From positions 65,952,929 through 66,016,928 of the forward strand of contig NC_086382.1 of NCBI RefSeq assembly GCF_036588685.1: a DNA stretch of 64,000 bases, read 5' to 3'. The notes beneath the pieces are model-generated. The model did no database searches and was not told the origin of the DNA. It worked only from the letters and a program-made list of their open reading frames with translations. Positions 1 to 12,084 of this stretch are shown one piece after another. The translations under genes and the position numbers were made by a program. This DNA comes from Mytilus trossulus (lineage: Eukaryota; Mollusca; Bivalvia; Mytilida; Mytilidae). Position 1 is the stretch's first letter. Each line of letters begins with the position of its first letter.

Positions 1-180
1 TCTGGAAAAATAGTTTCGAAAAACATTTTTAATCATTTGCATTCACATAATCTATTATACAAGTTTCAATCAGGATTCGTTCCTGGATATTCTACTACCC
101 ATCAATAGATTGAGTTGTATAATCATATTATAAAATCACTAAACGACAAACAAATTACTAGTTTAACATTTGTGGACGTT

Positions 181-255
181 TAATTTTTGAATTGTTGTTT
201 GGATGGAGAGTTGTCTCATTGGCACTCACACCACATCTTCCTATATCTATATAAG
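181..255 (+). repeat. Short dispersed repeat inserted in the RT
   Basis: A roughly 75-bp segment containing GAGAGTTGTCTCATTGGCAC breaks the RT between the TFVD and SKAFDTV blocks. Almost the same segment recurs at 62414-62465, so it is a dispersed repeat. Exact borders are uncertain. Confidence 0.6.
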
Positions 256-536
256 TAAAGCTTTTGATACAGTTTCGATCAAAGGTCTTTTATATAAGCT
301 CAAAAATTATTACAATAAAGGGGATTTATTATGTTGGTTGAAAAGCTACAGTAACTTATCGGGACGGGCACAAAGAGTCGTTATGAAAGATTCACTGTCC
401 ACATTGGGCTGTTTACGAGCTGGTATGCCCTAGGGGTCGGTACTTGGTCCAATATTTTTTTTGATTTACATAAATGACATTGCAGATGATCTAAGTGGGT
501 TCAGAAGACTTTTTGGGGATGACACATCTATTGGCT

Positions 537-757
537 AATAAACTAATGCATATTTTTTTCTTCTACTGAATTCATAAATGTGCTTATTCAATATCTAAGC
601 TGCTATATTTAACTGTATTATGTATTTTATTTTGTATGTATTTTTGTCCGTTTTCTATTTGTATTAATAGTTTTTGAAGGCCTCATGGAAGATTAACATG
701 TAATTGTTAAATGTGTTACCTTCGTTAAATAAAGAATTTTATTTATTTATTTATTTG
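537..757 (+). mobile_element. Retroposon 3' tail with ATTT-repeat end, nested in the RT
   Basis: Noncoding segment separating two RT blocks. It ends with an AATAAA-like stretch followed by a short ATTT tandem (about 730-757), the style of tail left by many LINEs and SINEs. I infer a later 5'-truncated retroposon insertion into the older LINE. Confidence 0.5.
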
Positions 758-945
758 GCCATACTGCACCCGATGTTACAAGTCTCAATCCTTAAATAAA
801 TATTGATTTAGATAATTTGCAAAATTGGTCTGAAAAAGTGGATGTTAAAATTTAATCCTAGTAAAACAGATATCATGATTTTTAATACTAGGAATATGCA
901 GAACGTCCTTACTTTTGATTTTGGTGGACGGTATCAATAGCTTCT

Positions 946-1984
946 GTACATACACATTAATATTTAGGTATTATATTTAGTAGTGACTGTAAATCACTGG
1001 GGTAAAGCTGATGACCGTAACTGCATTCACGGTCATCCCAAGATGTCGGACGAAAAATTAGGTCAGTTTCTGTATTGTCTGTTAAAGTGTTTCTTTACAA
1101 ATCATACATTCACTGTGTATCATCGCCACCGGAAATTGGGTACTAACGAAGCGGAGAGAAATAGAAAAAAAAGTAAACAAGTTAAGAATTCGTTCAAATT
1201 AAAGCATTACCACTCATTTGATGAGGGTGCCGCTTAAGAAATGATTTTCTGATATATAATTCTATGAATTATTAGGCCGATAAGTACAAAATTAATACAA
1301 GATTTTGTGTAATACTTCCAAACTTGCCCCTTAGTACCGGAAAATGTCGAGGTCGATCGTCCTCTGAAGCCCCATTCTCAAGATATTGAACTGTTTTTCA
1401 ATATTTTTCCAGACACGTTTTTCGATTATTATAGTGTGGCATGATATTTTTGAATATGGAATAGACACTTAAGTGTTTAAAAAGTGGTCATAATCTTTCG
1501 ACAGATGAACCTGAAATTTGAGGCCAAAATCGGTATCAAACTCGGTGCATTACGTTTGCGCGCAATACCATTACATTTGCGCGTAAATAATTACGTTTGC
1601 GCGCAACTTTTGATTACAATTGCGCGCATTTTTTGACAGGTAAAATTATGTAAAATACTTGTTTATTTATAATTTGTTAAATTATTTACAAGTATAAGTA
1701 CTCATTCTGTTAGTTTTAGTCCCCTCTTACCAAAGTTATTTGTTAGACGAGGTAAATAGCACAATTCTTTTTTTCTTCTACTTCCGTGGTAAACTTATGA
1801 GCACTTATGTCTAGTCGATATTTTGAGCTAATACTGTCTTCTGTTTTTTTTTTACATTTTTACCTCATCGTACATCTCAAAATTCCTTTCTTGCAAGAAA
1901 TTCAATTAATGGTTATTGATGGACAAACATTGCACATCGTTTACATCTTCATGTAAGTCTTGTCATAAACTTGACTACGATAAC
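946..1984. other. Intergenic, one short GCGC repeat cluster
   Basis: No convincing gene. An open frame at about 983-1237 lacks a recognisable domain and has no ATG at its start. At 1541-1630 a motif like TTACGTTTGCGCGCAA occurs four times (see the repeat entry). Confidence 0.4.
1541..1630. repeat. Four-copy TTACGTTTGCGCGCAA cluster
   Basis: Four spaced copies of an A/TTTGCGCG-containing word, each preceded by ATTAC. This is conspicuous CpG-rich sequence in AT-rich DNA. Confidence 0.6.
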
Positions 1985-2395
1985 ATGAATATGTCATGCA
2001 TGTTAGACTCGGACTTCTCTTGAACTGAATTTTAATGTGCGTATTGTTATGCGTTTACTTTTCTACATTTGTTAGAGATACAGGGGGAGGGTTGAGATCT
2101 CACACACATGCTTAACCCCGCCGCATTTTTGCGCCTGTCCCAAGTCAGGAGCCTCTGGCCTTTGTTAGTCTTGTATTATTTTAATTTTAGTTTTTTGTGT
2201 ACAATTTGGAAATTAGTATGGCGTTCATTATCACCGAACAAGTATATATTTGTTTAGGGGCCAGCTGAAGGACGCCTCCGGGTGCGGGAATTTCTCGCTA
2301 CATTGAAGACCTGTTGGTGCCCTTCTGCTGTTGTTTTTTATTTGGTCGGGTTGTTGTCTCTTTGACAAATTCCCCATTTCCATTCTCAATTTTAT
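1985..2395 (+). mobile_element. Dispersed repeat family B, copy 1
   Basis: Recognised by conserved blocks TGCGCCTGTCCCAAGTCAGG, GGGGCCAGCTGAAG and a 3' end CCCCATTTCCATTCTCA. The same blocks in the same order recur at 12640-13110 and 32650-33112, and inverted at 28785-29000. It is a noncoding interspersed element; the class is not determined. I recall it as very common in Mytilus, which I cannot check here. Confidence 0.7.
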
Positions 2396-2839
2396 AAGAA
2401 TTCACTAAACGGGTCTTACATGATGTGTGAATCTAATAGTGGTCTATGTCCATATTTTTGAAAATGGAGGTAACCCCATCTGAAAAAGTGATAACTTGTT
2501 TTTCTACCAAGGAGCAATAAAAGAACGATAATACATTCTTTTTGTGTTTCAAATTGATGAATGTTGATGTTTTCTTGTTACCGATATTAACAAACACACT
2601 CCGTTTAAATAAAAAAAAACAAAAAATTATTTGGAGATAGAACAATTTTATCTTTTTGGTCACATATTTTACAACAATTAAAATGGTACTGGACTTGAAA
2701 CAGTATAACATTAAACCAGTAAACTATGAATGCATTAGGAAAAAGGTTTTAAAGGATTCCAAAATTTTTAATGTATATGTTTTAGCATCGTGTATTTCTG
2801 ACACTATTATTTGGCAATAATGATGATTAACTGGAAAAC

Positions 2840-3385
2840 ATTAAGTTATCTTTAATTTGAACGCACAACAAAATTGTTTCAATACAAAATACAAAGCATA
2901 ATCGTGAACGATATTATTGGCAAAAATTAATTAAAGAAATACTTCTTGTATATTTAGCAAAGCAAATAACAAAATTTGTGATATATAAAAAACAATAATC
3001 ACAAACATTTGGTTTATTCAATGTAGCATCTCAATAAGTTATCAGAACTAAAACGCATTTAACCGTCAACCCAGTGAATGAGCATTTTGAATTCTTTTGG
3101 AAAATGTTAAGTCATAAAGATAGAATCTTTTATTTGAACGCAAAACAAAATTGTTTCAATACAAGATACAAAGCATAATTGTGAAAGATATTGGCAAAAA
3201 TAAATAAAAGACATACTTCTTGTATATTTAGCATAAACAAATAACAAATGGTATATAAAAAACAATAACCACAAACAGTTGGTTTATTCAATGTAACAAC
3301 TCAATAAGTTCTCAAAACTAAAAAGTATTTAACAGTCAACCCAGTGAATGAAAATTTTGAGTTCTTTTCAAAACTTTTTTTAACA
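2840..3385. repeat. Tandem duplication, ~277-bp unit
   Basis: Two adjacent, slightly diverged copies offset by 277 bp. Both contain CAAAATTGTTTCAATACAA, ATACTTCTTGTATATTTAGC and GTCAACCCAGTGAATGA. They lie just downstream (minus-strand sense) of the transposase pseudogene, so they may be part of that element's 3' region. Confidence 0.75.
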
Positions 3386-3517
3386 AAAATGGAACACAAA
3401 TAACATTCAAGATGTAAAGGTTCAGCATCCTTGAAGTCCCTTCAGAACATAATTCTGATAACATCCTACACTGTCTGACAATGCAATAGTGATCAATAAT
3501 GAGCCATAGCTTGAAGC

Positions 3518-4462
3518 TTACTTGCAACTCTTGAAAACTGTCTCATAACACTTTCTGTCATCAAGGGGCATATACTTTAACATATCTTTCAAATCTTTGA
3601 CTTTTTCTTTAGACAAGTTTGATTTGTTCAACATATTAACTTTTGGCATGACAACAGTTTTCTGTTTTTTTCTTGTATACTGTGCAACAATGGAAACCTC
3701 TTTGAAACTCTCATCACAAAATGATACCTTATACAAAACATGTAACGGCTTCTCAACTTCTAACTTTAAATACTTAACCTTAGTAAAGGGCACAGAGTTA
3801 TATTTAAATGTCCGACTAGCTGTCTCAAAATCAAAGAAGTGTTCAGGCTGTAATTGAATCACTTTCATTGATCTTTTACGAACTTTTGTCAGAATTCGCA
3901 AAAAACTGACAGGACTAAAAATCTCGCTGAGATTCAATGCTTTCTCAATGTGACTGTGTACACAGTTAACTTCTTGAATAGACGAGTGGCCTGGCTCAGA
4001 AATTTTTTGTTCTACACACTTAAGTGAATATGACCTTTCACTTCTCATAAAATGTTGCAGTGCACTAACAACTATAGAGTTACGATTCTGGGGTATGCAA
4101 GAGTCCGACCATAACGTTATGGTTTCTAAAGAAGGAAAATCTTCTAGCACTTTTTCTAAAATTTTTAGTAAGGCACTCGAAATTTCATTGGCACCTCTGT
4201 CTGCTATATGTTCTGACCAAACTGCATTATAAGCACATTTATTTAACGAGAAATGTCCAGTTAAGTTGAACACATTCAATTTTCTTTTGTAAAAAAAATT
4301 TGAAATATTTGCCCTTGGACAGGTTATAACATTTTCCATGTCAAAGCAAAGAACTGCCTTGTCGGAACTTCTGTCGTTATCTCTTTCCACTTTGGTATTA
4401 GATTTTCCAGCTATGTGTATTACATACTTCATTTTTAAATCTTCACCCACTTGATTGATCAA
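3518..4462 (-). pseudogene. DDE-like transposase, C-terminal part
   Basis: A 314-residue open frame that continues the protein encoded just upstream (4459-5705). It contains FYKRKLNVFNLTGH, DRGANEISSALLKILEKV, LWSDSCIPQNRN and EPGHSSIQEVN...H, blocks I recognise from a large, much-repeated family of uncharacterised invertebrate proteins that look like DDE transposases. Candidate acidic residues are in LCFDMEN and LWSDSC; I do not assign a superfamily. The join to the N-terminal half is broken: the preceding frame runs from NLGFH into unrelated residues, and a GTGAGT sits there, so either a lost segment or an intron separates the halves. Its first Met is probably not a real start. Confidence 0.7.
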
Positions 4463-5705
4463 ATTATTGGATTTGTACTCACCACAATGGTCACATCATG
4501 GAAACCCAAATTGAATTCAAAATTAAATATGTTTTTATATGTATGATATTTTACTGGATTAACATCTGTTGTATTACATGTTAAAACATAAAGCTCATAC
4601 ATTTTTGCTATCGTCAAACATGGGTCAAGATACTGTCTTTTTATAGAAGACCTACAATAGTGGGAGTCCATTCGAGGAAATGAATTGATATGGTTTCTGA
4701 TTCTATCTTTAGACTCATCTGATATTTTCCTCTTAACATGTCTTCCCCTTTTGTCCTCAAACTGTGGAGACTTTTTATCAAAAAACCATTGAATCCTACG
4801 GCCACTTATATCTAAGGTTGAAAGAAAAAACTCTTTGCAAATACGGATTTTACTACACTCCTTAGGTAAATGATATTTATATGTAAATTGTTTTCTTGAA
4901 ATTTCTTTGTTTGTTCGCTTCCTTTCTTTCTTTAACTTTTCAATATCATTTCCATAAAATGCATTTTTTTCAGAATCGCTATATGACCAAAAAGTTTTAA
5001 AAATCGCTTTCCTTTCTGTTTCTGATATATTTTTACTGCATTTAAACCTGCATCCACCTTTACAGTCCTTTGTTCCTTGTTTAACTTCTCTCTTTCGCTG
5101 TGTTTTACCTCTAGTATTTACATATTCCATACCTGACTGCCGTCTTCTTTTCCTAAGATTTTGTTTCCATAACTCCGATTGTCTTTTCCTTTTTCTACCT
5201 CTCATCTTTTCATCATTTTCATTTGTCTCTACGTTTTGTTCTTCTATTGTGTCTTCATTTTGCTCTTCTGTATTTTTTACATTTTGTTTCCTTGTTGTAT
5301 TGTTGTAATTACCTTCCCCTTGATGACTTGAGTCTTCATCAATTTCTTCCGCATTTCTTGAAGCTATGGTTTTGTTTTCATTAGGTAATGCTACTGCAGT
5401 ATATATATAAAATTATCAGTTGAATCACTTTGCAATTCATAAGAACATGTAGAACTGGTTGTATGATTTAGAATCTGTACATTTGCATAAATATGTTCAG
5501 TGCTATGTTCCTCATTTAAATCAAAACTCTCATTTAAATTGGTTTCAAATATATTGTTTACAGTTCAATCTGTAAACTGGAAATTGTTTTTTTCATCGAC
5601 TATTATAATAGTACAGTTGTCATCAGTGTTTTGAATTATCGAAGCTAATTCTTGATCATTGGATACTGAACAAATCTCCTCAATATTATAGTTATAAGAA
5701 TCCAT
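4459..5705 (-). pseudogene. DDE-like transposase, N-terminal part, frameshifted
   Basis: A 248-residue frame from 5205 encodes a basic N-terminus (RGRKRKRQSELWKQNLRKRR), a Cys cluster (CKGGCRFKC), CKEFFLSTLDISGRR and DHINSFPR-like and YHTYKNIFNFEFNLGFH blocks typical of the same transposase-like family as 3518-4462. The frame is open upstream of 5205 through an acidic Asn/Glu-rich stretch to about 5400, where a TA run shifts frame. Another shift occurs near 5570. A plausible original start is the ATG at 5705-5703 (MDSYNYNIEE). With three breaks the gene is inactive as read, although some breaks could be sequencing errors or introns. Confidence 0.7.
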
Positions 5706-5707
5706 TG

Positions 5708-6449
5708 TTAATTATTAAATATTGGTGTATATATGTGATAGGAAAGGTCTGTGTAATTAAAGTGTATCTCCCTGTGTAAGTCCTCTTCATTCACAGACGA
5801 ATCAACACTAAGGTATATAGACATAAGTGTCCAGTAACACTGATCAAGAATTGATGTCACTTCAAAAAATTTCAAAAATATACCACTTATATCTAGAATT
5901 TCTATTTGAGATATACAGGAAACACTATCTTTGATTGTCTTTGGGTTTACTTTATCAAATGAAAGATATAAGTTTTGAAGTTTATGACACTGAGATACTA
6001 CATGAAAATCACAGTCAATCAGATTTTCACACTCTGAAAGATCAAGTATTTCAAGATTTGGAAGGTACTGTAAAAAACATGTTCTTGAAAGTTCTAGTTA
6101 AATTCAACCATGTGAGTTTTCTTGCACAGCTCAAACTTGATGTGAAAGTATAATCCAACACAGACAGACGGCCTGAGTAGGTACAATATCCAATATTGAA
6201 AACTCTGAAGCTCTTTGAGTGTATAAATATGTAAGGTAAATCTTCTTCTTTTATAACTTGAGGCCAATAAAATTCAACTACTCTCCACAAGACAGGTGTT
6301 GATTTAATTAGGTGGTAAAATCGTTTACAAACTCTATTTACTACAAGCACGAGATTTTCTAGATCTAAGAAGAAAAATATCCTTATCAGAGGAACGTCGG
6401 GTAGGTTCAAGATTGGCAGCAAATGACAGTCATCCCTGTAAATGATCAA
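5708..6449 (-). CDS. F-box/LRR (FBXL-like) protein, with one frameshift
   Basis: The N-terminal segment reads as an F-box: LPDVPLIRIFFFLDLENLV, then RVCKRFYHLI and PVLWRVVEF. F-box proteins bind SKP1 and act as substrate adaptors of SCF ubiquitin ligases. The frame stops at 6051, but another frame resumes at once with LRR-like sequence (LPNLEILDLSECENL, CHKLQNLYLS, SQIEILDISG) and runs to a TAA at 5708-5710. A one-base shift near 6090 therefore splits an otherwise coherent FBXL architecture; it may be a real lesion or a sequence error. An acceptor-like TTTACAG ends at about 6436, so the first exon(s) are probably upstream. The stop lies 3 bp before the putative ATG of the transposase pseudogene. 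Confidence 0.65.
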
Positions 6450-8440
6450 AATGTATAATCATTTCTTAATTGGTGTTTTTGTGCTAGAAAAAAGATTATA
6501 ATGATGTATCTCCAAATTAACTTGAAAAAAGAAAGTTTTAAAATGTTGTATCTCCATATATCATGCGTTATACTTTAATCTGGGTTTTTTTCTTCAGAAA
6601 TATGTTTATAACACAAAGTTAATACACATTTAAACAATATAAATTCATTATTAGAATGATTTTAAGAAATATAATTGAATTACAAAGCTAAAATATAACT
6701 TACTTTTCGGTCATGCTTTAAACTTTTTCCATTTGCTAGCTTGTGTCATATGACCAACATTCAAACATTTTCATTGGATAAAACATAGATCAGTATAACT
6801 TTTTCAAAAATTAAAGATGTGGAGATACATCATTCTAAGAGTATTTTTAAGGCCTTAACGGGTCAAGATTCAGAGATATAGAAGTATAGGGAGATAGATC
6901 ATTACACGAGTATGCCAGTAGTACCAATAAGTCAATTTATGAAAAAAATGGACATACATCACTTTAATATTCTTTTAATTTAATTTATTGTACATGTACA
7001 TAATACGGTATGATTCTTCCGTCAAATAAAATAGAATTACTACTAAATGTAGGAGGTATAAAGCTTTATATCATTTCGATGTAAAGCTGCTTCGAAATTT
7101 GGGTTACCCGCAAACATAACAGTTCTTAGTGGGATTCGTTGCTTCGTCTTTAATTCTGTAGACTGTTGGTAGTCTTTCGTCGTTTTTTTGTGTTTGTCTC
7201 ATACGAACGCAATGTGAGGGCTACAGAAATACAACGTCTCAGAGAAGTTTTAAAATCGTTGCCTATCAATTATTTTAAAAATTGTTATGTTCCTTTGATA
7301 TATTGATTATATGGCAAATTGTAATGTGAGTACTCGCATTGGTGCATTTCTTGTTAGATTTTTATGAGACTTATATGATTCTTGTATCATTGGTTTATAC
7401 AAGCAATGTCCTTGCAATTTTCGAAAATTTGTACTAATGAAATTTGTTTTAAAAGAGTTGTGCCCGTGGTTGTGCACCTTGAAAAAAATCTGAAAATCTG
7501 AAAATGCTTTGCATTTGCTCTGTAACCTTCATTTTCTCTAAGATACTTATAAATTGTCTTAAAGAAACAAAACACCTTTTGTTTTATTTAGTTATTTCCC
7601 TTGTACCTCGGATAGATATGTGCAAAGAGGGGGACATTTGAACTATGCTCTTTCATTCTTTTTTAAACACCTGTTTCTGGACGTATTTATATTATGCTAT
7701 ACCGTTGCTTGTCCACCTGTCAGTCATCAAAATGTCAGGCAGTATCTCGAAAACGCTATCGCCGATTTTCACGAAACATTGTTGAATTTGTTTATGATGA
7801 ATTGACAATGTTTATAAATTTTAGATATTACGTTTCTGCATTTTCGCTAGCCAAGGGTTACGACCAAGTTTCCTTTGGCGAGAAAGATACTGGATATAAC
7901 GTTTGGCTAGCGAAGATGAGGTTCTGAATATTTTATTCATAAACTAATACAGGATTGTAATTCAAAATTCTTTTATCTCTTTCCATGGAAATTTCGTGAA
8001 TTATTTTTATATATTTACACAAGTTCCCTTTTGCTTTCGATCTTTTTTCTCTGTCTGATGTTATATTTTTGAGTATAAGGACTTAATTCTTCAATAGGGG
8101 GAATCACCAATATTTCAGATTTTAACTCAAAATTGCTTGAAGCAGTTATAAAGAATCATTGTTTACTTATTTAAATTCTATTAAAATCTTTTTTTATTAT
8201 TATTAAATTTCTTATATGACATTGTTTTAAATTGTTCAGTTGGCGGCGGGCGTATCATGCACTCACGAAGCATCTCTTTATTTGAAATGACGTTGTCATC
8301 GATTTATTAGTTTGAATATTAATTTACTTACATGTAGGTCTCTCTGAACGTAATTATATAGAGAAAAACAATAATACAAAATGCTCTTGTACTATGTTTA
8401 TGTATGATATTTTGATTTCTTGTATATATTTAGGTTTCAG
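6450..8440. other. Intergenic or intronic, no gene recognised
   Basis: AT-rich sequence. The phrase AGATACATCATTCTAA and relatives (gatgtatctcc) recur at about 6500-6970 in both orientations, suggesting an old repeat. Open frames at 7620-7927 have no recognisable domain. A TTTAG/TTTCAG acceptor precedes the TPR gene at 8434/8440. Confidence 0.4.
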
Positions 8441-9532
8441 ATGTTTAATAAAGTAGATGATATGACTGAAAGAAAATTAAATGGAGATAACAGAGCACCA
8501 GCCATAGAATCGTGTAATGGTGATGATGAAATTTTGGATGTTCAAGTCTTTAAGAAAAATCCATTGTTTTCACCATTTTTCAATCATCTGGAAATGGAAC
8601 AAAAAGAAATTGTTAAACAAGCTAGAGATTCCTTACGGATATTTAATGACGAAAGACAGTGTCCAGTAAGTATGTTTCTAAAATATCCTAACTCGCCAAC
8701 GGCTGTAAATTTTGGTAGAGCCTTCGTCCATTTAACTGTAGCTTCACAAATATTAGAAGGTTATACAAAGGATAGAATAGACGATACGAAAGACTGTGAT
8801 GCTCTTTCCCCAGCTTTTGAAAATATCGTTAGAGGCTACCTGCTTGAAAACAGTATGTTTGACCCATTTAGACCACCAGAAAAGACATCTGTTCTCGTTG
8901 ACCAGTATCTAAAATTAAGACCCCAAGATATTTGTGCTGAGTATGTCAAAGTTATCAGTCTCATGAGAGGGTCATGCAATTCAAATAAAGGAGGAAATAC
9001 ACTTTTGTCCGATTTTGAATCAGGAGAACTACGCATTAAAACGTCAGAAAAATTTGCTGCAAAACTCAGTTCAAATCTAGATGCTCATCCATTACAACGC
9101 CAAGTTCAAACCAACGTATATTATTTTCTTGGTGCAATCTACGTTTCTACAAACCAGCCTGAGCGAGCGCTTGATTCCTTCAAGAAATGTTACGACTTAG
9201 ACAATTCACACTTTGGTTCTCTCTATGGAATCGCATACCATTATATGATAAGTGATCTAGGGAAGGCTATTGAGTTGTTTTTGAAATATATAAGTATGGC
9301 ACCGAAGTGTGATAAGCAGTATCCTAATGCTCATTATATGATTGTGTCTGCATATTGCATGCAAGGCAATTTAGAAGAAGGATTTCGGTACTGTTCTTTG
9401 GCAGAAGATGCGGAGAAAATACGTTTACCATTTCTTCCGCCTGTTTCCGTTCCACAGAAAAGCATGATGCACACTTTAAAGCAAATGCTTGCACAGAGGA
9501 AAGTATTGGACAATCAAAAATCGATCGAATGA
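8441..9532 (+). CDS. Tetratricopeptide-like repeat protein, function unknown
   Basis: A 363-residue single open exon. I place the start at the first ATG (MFNKVDDMTERK); the frame is open upstream, but two acceptor-like sites (TTTAG at 8434, TTTCAG at 8440) abut it, so a 5' exon is likely. The first ~200 residues are helical with no domain I can name. Residues ~222-330 contain three TPR-like helical pairs (VYYFLGAIYVSTNQPERALDS, then LYGIAYHYM...GKAIELFLKYISMAP, then AHYMIVSAYCMQGNLEEGFRY), the pattern used as a protein-protein scaffold. There is no signal peptide or membrane segment. I know no vertebrate orthologue, and it could be a mollusc-restricted family. Confidence 0.7.
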   Translation: MFNKVDDMTERKLNGDNRAPAIESCNGDDEILDVQVFKKNPLFSPFFNHLEMEQKEIVKQARDSLRIFNDERQCPVSMFLKYPNSPTAVNFGRAFVHLTVASQILEGYTKDRIDDTKDCDALSPAFENIVRGYLLENSMFDPFRPPEKTSVLVDQYLKLRPQDICAEYVKVISLMRGSCNSNKGGNTLLSDFESGELRIKTSEKFAAKLSSNLDAHPLQRQVQTNVYYFLGAIYVSTNQPERALDSFKKCYDLDNSHFGSLYGIAYHYMISDLGKAIELFLKYISMAPKCDKQYPNAHYMIVSAYCMQGNLEEGFRYCSLAEDAEKIRLPFLPPVSVPQKSMMHTLKQMLAQRKVLDNQKSIE

Positions 9533-11290
9533 TAAAATGACTTTGTCTGACACACAAATAGAACACGTAAACATACGAACTTTTATGTTAAATGTATTAA
9601 GCTTCAATTAGAAATTAAATTGTGTTATGTGGAAGAGTAACAATAAGAAATAAGAAAACATCGATATGAAATATTTTGACTATATTACTCATACAGATAT
9701 ATATAATTTTTTTTTAGACAGTAGTCTTCAGATAGACGTATTAATAATCTACGTTAATTGCAAGATGAGCAATATATGATCGGTTCAATGTTTTCGTTGT
9801 TTGATTTATTCCCAAACTCAACTGTAGTCTTACTACTTTCGTGTGATTCGACACGTAGCACGAAGTATGCAAGGTTTTTACAATTTCATTTTTATGTGTT
9901 CCTCTAGAGGGCTTAGAAACTTAGGTCTTGTACAGAACAAATGAATGACAGACACAAAAAGGTAAACGTGAAGACTACAACATATTTAACATTCCTTATA
10001 CCATTAACCATTCTAAATTTAAACTAAAAAATGTTAGCTACTGTTTTTATTTCTAATTTTGACTCATTTTGTTTTAAAATGTCACACTTAATGTGAAAAA
10101 AGTAGGTCGATATTGATATTCAAGAGTGAAGATTTGGTTTTTATCTCCACTTTTGTAAGCCTATAAAAGATGGGGAAATTGTTCTTGATTGTTTGTCGAG
10201 TATATGGAGTTAAAGGACCGATTTGCAGAAGTTTTAGTTAAATGTCTGAATTATTTGGACACATTTGAATCAAAGTGATCTCCTCACGTAAAACTGCATG
10301 TTTTCTTTAATGCTCGAAATAATGTGTTATTCTTACTATTGTTGTGTTTTCAAAATGATAAATCATGAAAAAGGGTCAATTTGTAGTTTCCAGTTTCTGT
10401 CACTAATTCTTATATATAATATTTTTGGTTGACGAAGACTTTCAAGTATTCTGAAATAATATAATGTAGACTTGTTCGTTTCTAAAATAAACGATTCGTT
10501 CACAGGAGTGTTACGGCATTCTTTTTGCGCTTTACAATTATATAACTTCCATGACCCACCTCGACACCGATTTGTACACATAATCGGATACAAGTTTGTA
10601 ACATAGCGTCTGCGTCATTTAGTGAAACAAAAACAGGGAAAAAATGAACAGTTAGGCTTAAAACACGACCCTTTTCTGGATTTAGGATATCTATATCTTT
10701 AAAAGGAAGCGCAATACCAAAAATTTAAGATACAAGAGATAATCTTTCATTTTCTGTTGTTCATTATCCATTGTAAGTTTATATATATTAACTTGTTCGA
10801 TTTGCTCGTGTAAATAACAACGTATTCGATTTTATCGAAAGAAATCTCTGTATTACTGAAAAATTATTACTCCACTCCAGGGTTTTCAATATCGCAAATT
10901 TACTAAATATTATCATGGATACAAGGACATCATTTGTAAATATAAATCAAGATGTATCTTATACTTTCAAGTTGTTCACATCTTATATTTTATGGGAATA
11001 TTCTTTACCAAGCAAAATAAATGTTGACATATTTTGGTATTAATAATGATTCAATCATAGAGTCTTTTCGTTTGTAAATAAGAACATTTTACCAAAGTAT
11101 TCTAAATAAAAGCAACAGTAGTATATATACAGCCTTAACCATATAAAACCCGTTGATGGCATGATACGGGTTATGTATTTCTATATAAAGTATGATTGTA
11201 TTTTACCATACGGTAGGGATTGTGCTTGATTTTCATATGAGGAAGTCATTATCTTTCAATCAGTTTAATTGAGGTATGAAGCATGCATGT
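9533..11290. other. Intergenic, nothing recognised
   Basis: AT-rich DNA downstream of the TPR gene with only short chance open frames on both strands. No RNA gene, repeat family or TE protein was identified. Confidence 0.4.
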
Positions 11291-11299
11291 CATCAACAG

Positions 11300-11770
11300 T
11301 TTTTATGCCCCACCTACGATAGTAGAGGGGCATTATGTTTTCTGGTCTGTGGCTCCGTTCGTTCGTCTGTGCGTCCGTTCGTTCAGGTTAAAGTTTTGGG
11401 TCAAGGTATATTTTGATGAAGCTGAAGTCCAATCAACTTTAAACTTAGTACACTTGTTGCTTATGATATGATCCTTCTAATTTTAAAGCCAAATTAGACT
11501 TTTTACTTCTATTTCACGGTCCACTGAACATAGAAAATCAAAGTTGGAGTTTCAGGTTAAAGTTTTTGGTCAAGGTAGTTTTTGATGAAATTGAAGTCCA
11601 ATCAACTTGAAACTTACTTCATACTGTATGTTCCCTATACATGTAGTATAATCTTTCTAATTTTAATGCCAAATTAGATTATTACCCAATTTCACGGTCC
11701 ATGGAACATGCAAGAGGATAGTGCAAGTGCAAGTGGGACAATCGTGTACTTTGGACACATTCTTGTTGTT
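11300..11770 (+). mobile_element. Dispersed repeat starting GCCCCACCTACGATAGTAG
   Basis: Begins with GCCCCACCTACGATAGTAG and contains two diverged internal copies of GGTTAAAGTTTTGGGTCAAGG...GAAGTCCAATCAACTT (about 11385 and 11555). I recall this opening block as a common bivalve repeat. No coding capacity. Confidence 0.55.
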
Positions 11771-11825
11771 TATTATGACGTCATATTTTTAGGGACCATG
11801 TATAATTGACCCTTAGTGGTGGTAT

Positions 11826-11858
11826 TATTTTTTTATTATTATTATTATTATTATAATT
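11826..11858. repeat. TTA/ATT trinucleotide microsatellite
   Basis: Run of ATT units within a T-rich stretch. Confidence 0.7.
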
Positions 11859-12084
11859 ATCCGATACTGGCATAAAGCTAGATATCACTAATATCAGAAT
11901 CTTCTCTAGAGTATGATGAAATAAAAATAAATTGTACTTTTGATAGTTGAAAAAAGTTTTATCGAGAGAAAATTGGAAAACATTAACTAATTTAGGCATA
12001 CAAAACTGAAATCAGATCATGTGCACACCCAAAAAGACATAAAACAGGCACATTTTTGATTATCAATACTGTGTGAATGTTATA

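Larger units (their letters stand above)
1..945 (+). pseudogene. Non-LTR retrotransposon reverse transcriptase, decayed and interrupted
   Basis: Remnant of a LINE ORF2 reverse transcriptase. Frame 1 from base 1 reads RT fingers/palm-like sequence (FQSGFVPGYSTTHQ, with an in-frame stop after Q). After a short insertion (about 181-255) frame 2 continues with SKAFDTV, GCLRAGMP-stop-GSVLGP, IYINDIADDLSG and LFGDDTS. A second insertion (about 537-757) follows, then NIDLDNLQNWSEK and, after a further frameshift, NPSKTDIMIFNTRN. The order of blocks matches Jockey/CR1-type RTs. The catalytic F/YADD box reads FGDD, and at least three stops or frameshifts make it non-functional. The 5' part lies outside the window. 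Confidence 0.85.

Noticed and set aside
983-1237. 84-aa ORF after the LINE remnant
   Set aside because: Alternative start codon, no recognisable domain; probably chance or part of a repeat.
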